Below, one piece after another: positions 59,383 to 64,000 of a stretch of 64,000 bases of DNA. The position numbers were made by a program, and so were the translations under genes. Numbering within the stretch: the stretch's first letter is position 1; each line of letters starts with the position of its first letter. Source of the stretch: Microstegium vimineum. Its lineage: Eukaryota; Streptophyta; Magnoliopsida; Poales; Poaceae. The stretch lies in the NCBI GenBank assembly GCA_022036555.1, contig CM039122.1:3619043-3683042 (forward strand), read 5' to 3'. The notes under the pieces were generated by a model that saw only the letters and a list, made by a program, of their open reading frames with translations, ran no database searches and had not been told where the DNA came from.

Positions 59383-62300
59383 TCATATGGACTCATTTCT
59401 CTTATTTGCCCTAAGGCCACGATGATACTCACCAAGAGCCCAGATGGGGAACAAGTTGCGGTAGTTTGGGTAATTGAAGAAAAGGGAGCAGTTGAAGCAT
59501 CCTACGTGCTCCTATCATCAAAAACACAAGTGCGGTCAGCAAAACCAGATTGACCTCTGATAATCAAACACCCTTACACCCCACACATAAATAATGCTGA
59601 ATATGGTAGTTCAAAGTTCAAAATCCCTACAAGAATGCATGTGCAATTATGCATCTGCTAAATATCCAAATAGGCTGTCAAAATTCCACGTCGAACCAAA
59701 TAAAGCAAATTAGATTCATGAACTTGATTTTAGACATAATAATCCCTTGAGTGTCATGTTTCTGGTTTGTTTACGATTAATTTTATAAGCTGACACTTCA
59801 AAAGAAAAAAAAGCTTGCTCTATTCTTTTTGTGCTAATTCAATTGCAGTTCTGAGATTTATCAATTATGTCTGACACACAGGGATGTTCTTTTGGAAAAT
59901 GTAAAATGTATAATACCGTACAGTTACATAGTCTAGCCACCCAGTAGATTGTTTGTTCACATATGCCTAAGTGATAAAAATTGGTGCCTCATTATTGCAA
60001 ATATATATGCCATGCCATATGATAGGGCTCTTCTGTGTTCCTCAACATTGTTCCATCAATTTTCAGGACAAATTAAGAGAAACAGAACAAGTTCCCTTGT
60101 CAATATAATGTATTACTATCAACAAAAATAAAATGGAAACTTACTTGCTGTGGAAACTCTCCTGTATCCGACTGCATATTGATCAATTCTTTTGCAGCAC
60201 GATGTAATGGTGTTGGATCTCGTTCAATCTAGTATTAGAAAAGAGGTATGTGAATAGATTGATAAATTTTATGTTATTGTTAGCATGTAAAATAAAATAA
60301 CAAATGATCTGTGTACCTGTCCAGCATAAATTAAAGCGAGCATTGCCCAAGCAGTATTCACAGCGTGAGCAGAGTCACCTTTGATATTTACATAAACCTA
60401 TTTAGGATTACATGGGAAAAAAGATAAGTTATGAATGCACATACTTATGATACACAGACATATTTTTTCCATTGCATTAATATTGTGCTTGGCATGACTT
60501 GCTAGGGACTTGAGACTAAAGGCATTGTTGTTGTTGTTGTTGTTGACTCATATTGAGAGGAAATTAAATGAGCATAGTTAGAACAGAAAGATTCAACATA
60601 CACAATAAATCAAGAAATCCCTAATGATTTGGAAGCCATGCTAAGAAGCCAGATTCACCATAAAATATCATGTGTCAATTTGTTACTAGTATCTTCAACA
60701 AGGATTCAACAAACAAAATTGTGTGCCCTTATCAGTTATCACTAGTAGGCAAAGTTAGACTGAAAGGATCTAGAGAAGTAGAAGGAAACAAAATATGATT
60801 ACCTGGGTTTCACTAGAGACATGACTTTCTCCCCATCCACCAGTACTGAGCTGCTTTGACAATATAAAGTGGCATGCTTTCCGTATGGAAGGGCTGTTCT
60901 TGTACGTTCTTCCAGAAGCAACTAAACCTTTAATTGAAAAGAAGGCCCCGTAGGTGAAACATACACCCCAAGTACCTAACCTGCAAAACAACAATTTGTG
61001 TTATCAACTGCTGGTGTAGAAATTCTCTGATTAAATGATGCATTAGGACAAACCATGAACCATCTTCTTGTTGTTTGCTCTCAATAAATGTTGCTGCATT
61101 TCTAACCGATGTTTCTATCTCTTTGGTGCGGTAACCAGGATATAATTCTTTGAACAGTACCAGAGCTTGGAGCACTGATGAGGTGCATTCTGGGTAACTG
61201 TCAATTAATAATGTAACATGATTATTTCTTTATCTGAAGTGAAAATTTTGTCAGCAGGATCATCTGCTAAACAATATATATGCCATTTGCATCCATCACT
61301 TACGGGTAATCGACAACCATGTTTGGAAAACTCTCACAAGGATTTAGAATCTAGTTAATTAACAGAAAGAAGTGTCAATACAGTGGAGCTGGAAATAGTA
61401 AGATGTATTGAAATAAAAAGTTTTAGATTACTGAATATGAACTGCATCTTGCTAATGCAAAGTTCCAGCCGACAGAAACTTACCTCTATCCAAGAAGAAG
61501 TTCTTTTGCACTCATATGTAGAAAAGGTACCATCTTTGTTCTACAACACCAAATGATTAGCCATTAAGCAATTATATTCATAGCTTAGAACAATTCTAGC
61601 AGACATATTTAAAAAATGATCGAGGCAAAGCAAGCATTTATATTTTGTAGAAATTTGAAAGGTGAAAATAAATTTGTGCCAAATTCAAAATTCAGAAACT
61701 TGGTTCCTTAAGAGATTTTTTTATCTAGACACTTCACTTCATCATAACATCCCCACAAACTTAGTGTAACAGATTTATTTTGTATCAACCAGCAAAGTGC
61801 AACATTTTTTATTTCCATGGGTTACATAAGCATGCCTGTTAGCAAGTTTTGTGTAGCAAATTTTTCTAAGGTACGAAACAAATGACAACATCACTTCAGA
61901 TGAATGAACTTTAGAGAATGCGTACCACAAAAGATAGAAGGCAATCAATAGCATCATGCAGCCTTTGTCTTTCTATTGGATCCCCAACAAGGTTGTTTCT
62001 GTTTGATGAGATTCTTGACAGCAACAGTACAGCCTGGAAATAGAGTCACATTAAGCTGCTATTGAATAGAAAGGAACCTTCTTCTCCTCAGCCATTTCAT
62101 TTCGGGTTAAGAAGATGGGAAAGCGCCCTGGGATTTGATGGTGGACTTGAAAAGCCGGTTTTCAAGACCAGAGCTATCAACCACTCAGCCAAATAAAAGA
62201 ATCGAAGCCAGAGGAAACAAGTGAAGGTGGATCTATCATGAAAGAGTAAAGCCCCAAAATGGGTACACAGCTTGCTTTCATCACATGTCCCGGTATCCTC

Positions 62301-64000
62301 ATCCCTGCACTATCCCTCCTTCACAACCGATTAAGTCACCGGAATCCTTTTGTAGCTCATCATTTATTGGCAAAAATCAGAAAATGTAAAGGCATCGAGA
62401 TGGACAACATATCAAGCAGAGCATTTTTTTTCTCGAATGAAGCAGAGCACTTTATTAAATTACTGGTTGCATGCTCTACATTAACAATAACATAATATGA
62501 TACTTAGAGACCTTAGTTTCATTTCTTCTCAATATAATGATGAGTGGTTTTCTTAATATAATGATATGCATCTCTCCTGCAAATTTGAGAAAAATAATGA
62601 TGTGTAGCTCACCTTCCAGTTTGTGAAAAAAGGTAGCTTTACTCATCTACATTGAGGGCGAAATAAAAACTGACAAAGATGGAATAACCTTAAGTGCTTC
62701 TCCTGTAGTGTCAGACACAGCCCATCCATTGTCTGCAGATGAAAGTGTCCATGAACCCTTCGATCTATGGCGATGCCAATAACTTTGGTCACCAGGATGG
62801 TTCCTCAGAACCTTCAAGTACACAAATGCATGTTGTGTTTCATTATTGCCCATGCGGTGAGCATATAAATTGCCATGATTTGAAGATAAAAGACAGAAAC
62901 CTGTGAATTTTTCATGAACTCATAGGCTCTCTGAATAGTTGGAGCATACTCGTTGACAAGATCTGTAGCGCAAAATGCTTGAATTATGAATGATGTCTCC
63001 CAGCTCTGGCAGCCATCATACACCTATCATGGTAACACAGAAACACACTAGCCATGCAGAGTTATATCCTATGCGGAGGAAATTTTCTTGATGCATATTT
63101 AACATGTCCAATATACTTGCAATTGTACCAAGACACCTCTACTGCAATATTAAATGATTACTCCCTCCATTTTTTTACATGTCACATTAGTTTTGTCCTA
63201 AGAAAAACATTACTATAGTTTCACAACATATGAATTATATATTATGAATGTATTTCTTATAGTGAATCTAAAAACATAAAACTTTTGTCATGAACCTATG
63301 TAATATTTTTCAAATCGATAGTCAAAGTTACAAATGTTTGACTTAGGACAAAAGTAATATGACATGTAAATAAAAACAGAGGGAGTACATGCTACATGAA
63401 AAAACAATTACATACCATACCAATGCTCTAACTGGGATGTTAGTTTATTCCTCAGTAAAGATGCAATAATGATGAAAGTAATCAGCTAAAGGAATTACTA
63501 CTTTACTAGCTTAACTTATTATTATATTTCAACAGACTACCAGAATGACATAAATGCTAGCCAATACCAGAAGTGCGTAAAAAGGAGAAAAATCGTACCT
63601 GTGCCTTCATGCCATCTTCTGAAAGCCACAAGAAATCTGGTATCCTTGCAAGGTGACGCTTGAATGCATCTGAATTTGGATCTTCTACCCAGCAGCAGAC
63701 CATGTTTAGAGCCTAAATCACAAAGTGACCAATGTTTAGAGCCTAAATCAGAAGTTCATGATCCACAAGATAATTAAAAAGAAACATGAAACAGAGCATA
63801 TACAAAATCATGAAGTATGAGAACAAAAAACAGAAGCATGGCCAACTAAAGTGCTGGTAATGAGACGTCAAACTTCTGCAGACATTTACCTTGTTCACAG
63901 AACATATGCATAGGTACTGTGTGTTCTCATCTTCATAATGGATATGCTCCATGAGGTTTCCCAGAGCTCTCTCTCTCAGCTTGTTGACAGGCCAAGTGGT
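59383..64000 (-). CDS. OSC-2: oxidosqualene cyclase, exons 7-18 (5' part beyond window)
   Basis: Exons: 63890->64000, 63599-63712, 62901-63023, 62689-62811, 61926-62033, 61484-61540, 61304-61350, 61054-61197, 60803-60980, 60317-60397, 60145-60228, 59383-59511, all with GT-AG introns. They give 432 codons with no stop before TGA at 59383-59385. Motifs: HIHYEDENTQYLCICSVNK, YDGCQSWETSF, DNGWAVSDTTGEALK (catalytic Asp kept; Cys and Ala of DCTAE replaced by Thr and Gly), VDYPYPECTSS, GGWGESHVSSETQ, and FNYPNYRNLFPIWALGEYHRG. Exon 11 is three codons longer than in OSC-1. Only about half of aligned residues agree with OSC-1, so it is an old paralogue, probably of a monocot-specific triterpene synthase group. 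It appears functional as far as seen. The product is unknown. Confidence 0.93.
60440..60546 (+). repeat. TTG-repeat tail, possibly a LINE (RTE) 3' end, in OSC-2 intron 15
   Basis: GGGACTTGAGACTAAAGGCA is followed by six or more TTG units (about 60524-60543). Plant RTE-type LINEs end in such TTG arrays. Only the tail is present, and no coding or TSD is identified. It may be a plain microsatellite. Confidence 0.4.
62122..62200 (-). pseudogene. tRNA-Ser(UGA)-like remnant in OSC-2 intron 10
   Basis: The minus strand reads TGGCTGAGTGGTTGATAGC, a perfect A box and Ser-type D arm, then CTGGTCTTGAAAACCGG, an anticodon stem-loop with UGA. The T arm and acceptor stem are not preserved. Similar text occurs in organellar trnS-UGA as I remember it, so this could be a small organelle-derived piece or a decayed SINE head. 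Confidence 0.4.
63159..63387. mobile_element. Stowaway MITE in OSC-2 intron 8, with TA TSD
   Basis: The element is 63161-63385 (225 bp), from CTCCCTCCATTTTTTTACAT to AAATAAAAACAGAGGGAG, flanked by TA on both sides. The inner arms (CACATTAGTTTTGTCCTAAG / TAGGACAAAAGTAATATG) pair as well. It lies in the intron between exons 8 and 9 (62901-63023 and 63599-63712), well away from splice sites. Confidence 0.88.

Noticed and set aside
1..64000. CRISPR arrays, operons or bacterial regulatory sites
   Set aside because: None seen; the intron structure and transposon types are those of a plant nuclear genome.

Overview
The window looks like nuclear DNA of a grass (Poaceae). It has interrupted genes with GT-AG introns, Stowaway-type MITEs with CTCCCTCC ends, CACTA, hAT and Helitron DNA transposons, a tRNA-derived SINE, L1-type LINEs, and layers of nested Ty1/copia and gypsy-type LTRs. 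No prokaryotic features, CRISPR arrays or rRNA are seen. I cannot name the species.

The only host genes I can support are two oxidosqualene cyclases (OSCs, triterpene/sterol synthases), both on the minus strand. OSC-1 spans 12717-37106 and all 18 exons can be traced. They would encode 759 residues, the usual plant OSC length, but a one-base deletion in exon 15 creates a TAA after residue 646. Its catalytic motif reads DCTAV instead of DCTAE. OSC-2 runs from its stop at 59383 past the right edge. Its visible exons 7-18 (432 codons) are open, and its motif reads DTTGE. The two genes share exon lengths but differ much in sequence, so they are old tandem paralogues about 22 kb apart. No cytochrome P450 or other tailoring gene is visible.

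Layout. 1-6004: remains of two minus-strand copia elements. 6192-12320: solo LTRs with intact target-site duplications (TSDs), one of them nested inside a third LTR. 12717-37106: OSC-1, with a SINE in intron 17, a 6 kb LINE in intron 10, a complete copia element (23651-32926) in intron 6 whose 5' LTR carries a 3.8 kb Helitron, and a hAT element in intron 1. 37459-38970: MITEs and a small CACTA. 39799-48031: an 8.2 kb CACTA with a core-deleted TnpD and a Ulp1-like protease gene. 49168-54426: two LTRs and a duplicated segment that preserves the empty site of one of them. 55561-55929: a MITE inside a MITE. 56610-59070: two LINE fragments in opposite orientation. 59383-64000: OSC-2.

The window is therefore a triterpene-synthase locus heavily colonised by transposons. 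One paralogue is disabled and swollen to 24 kb, and the other is apparently intact where visible. Most insertion boundaries were fixed by finding matching TSDs directly in the sequence. Family names rest on remembered motifs, not on searches.
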